Assembly: GCA_030068145.1 (NCBI GenBank)
Contig: JAPJBO010000914.1
Location: forward strand, 1 to 64,000
DNA length: 64,000 nt
Origin: Diplonema papillatum
Taxonomy: Eukaryota; Euglenozoa; Diplonemea; Diplonemida; Diplonemidae
Direction: 5' to 3'
Shown one piece after another: positions 63,871 through 64,000 of this stretch. Under the pieces are notes generated by a model. It did no database searches, was not told where the DNA came from, and saw only the letters and a program-made list of their open reading frames with translations. The translations under genes were made by a program, and so were the position numbers. Every line of letters begins with the position of its first letter. Position 1 is the stretch's first letter.

Positions 63871-64000
63871 GCGGAAGGTGGTAAAACGCTCGTTTGTTTT
63901 CTTTTCGATTGCTTTTGATGGGGCATGCAGGCCTGATATGCAAGAATGGAAAAGAGACGGGGAAAAATTCTTCCTTTCCTTTTCTCCCGGAAAACCGCCA
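63871..64000. other. no gene recognised (right edge)
   Basis: Non-coding to the window edge. Confidence 0.3.

Overview
This is a repeat-saturated eukaryotic nuclear window. There are no operons, no rRNA or tRNA genes that I can recognise, and few real host genes in 64 kb. Three features point to a protist or alga with a large repeat-rich genome: secreted multidomain proteins (signal peptide, astacin, EGF, concanavalin-like repeats), several classes of retroelement, and dozens of foldback or terminal-inverted-repeat elements. I cannot name the lineage from sequence alone. Base composition is close to balanced, with AT-rich islands (6.5-10.5 kb, 36-42 kb) and GC-rich retroelement coding regions.

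Layout. 1-2.2 kb: a satellite and a decayed RT/RNase H gene of the tyrosine-recombinase (YR) retroelement type. 2.2-3.6 kb: two head-to-tail, 5'-truncated non-LTR retroelements inside a small structured repeat. 3.7-10.6 kb: segmental duplications, a cluster of short palindromes with a shared core, and foldback elements. 10.6-16 kb: mostly non-coding, with foldbacks, satellites, nested retroelement tails and a solo YR-element terminal repeat. 16-18.3 kb: a secreted EGF/concanavalin-like gene (minus strand). 18-23.4 kb: duplicated flank, minisatellites and a 9-bp-TSD inverted-repeat element. 23.4-26 kb: an internally deleted retroelement with Cys/His modules and RNase H, itself interrupted by another retroelement. 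26-31 kb: an astacin-like gene (minus strand), paralogous to the 16-kb gene, split in two by 1.6 kb. 31.6-35.4 kb: two more head-to-tail non-LTR copies, one with 975 open codons. 36.7-38.4 kb: a ubiquitin-specific-protease-like ORF with zinc fingers, bordered by minisatellites. 39-54 kb: satellites, palindromes, dispersed repeats and terminal-repeat relics. 54.2-55.9 kb: a fifth non-LTR copy. 56.0-56.3 kb: a hAT-type MITE with an 8-bp target duplication. 58.5-63.2 kb: a complete, apparently intact YR retroelement (gag, then YR, then RT/RNase H) with split direct repeats. 63.7-63.9 kb: another copy of the structured target repeat.

The most interesting system is a pairing of two things. One is a family of about 80-nt sequences with a 7-bp closing stem, two hairpins and a possible pseudoknot whose arms covary between copies. 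The other is a group of non-LTR retroelements that insert at one exact position within those sequences, repeatedly and head-to-tail. The elements share a C-terminal DDV(I/F)-type ending, a three-fold Cys/His module and a 3' tail that can itself form a hairpin. Also notable are the gag-YR-RT gene order, an astacin domain that has lost its zinc ligands, and a roughly 20-bp motif for which filled and empty sites can be compared inside this window.
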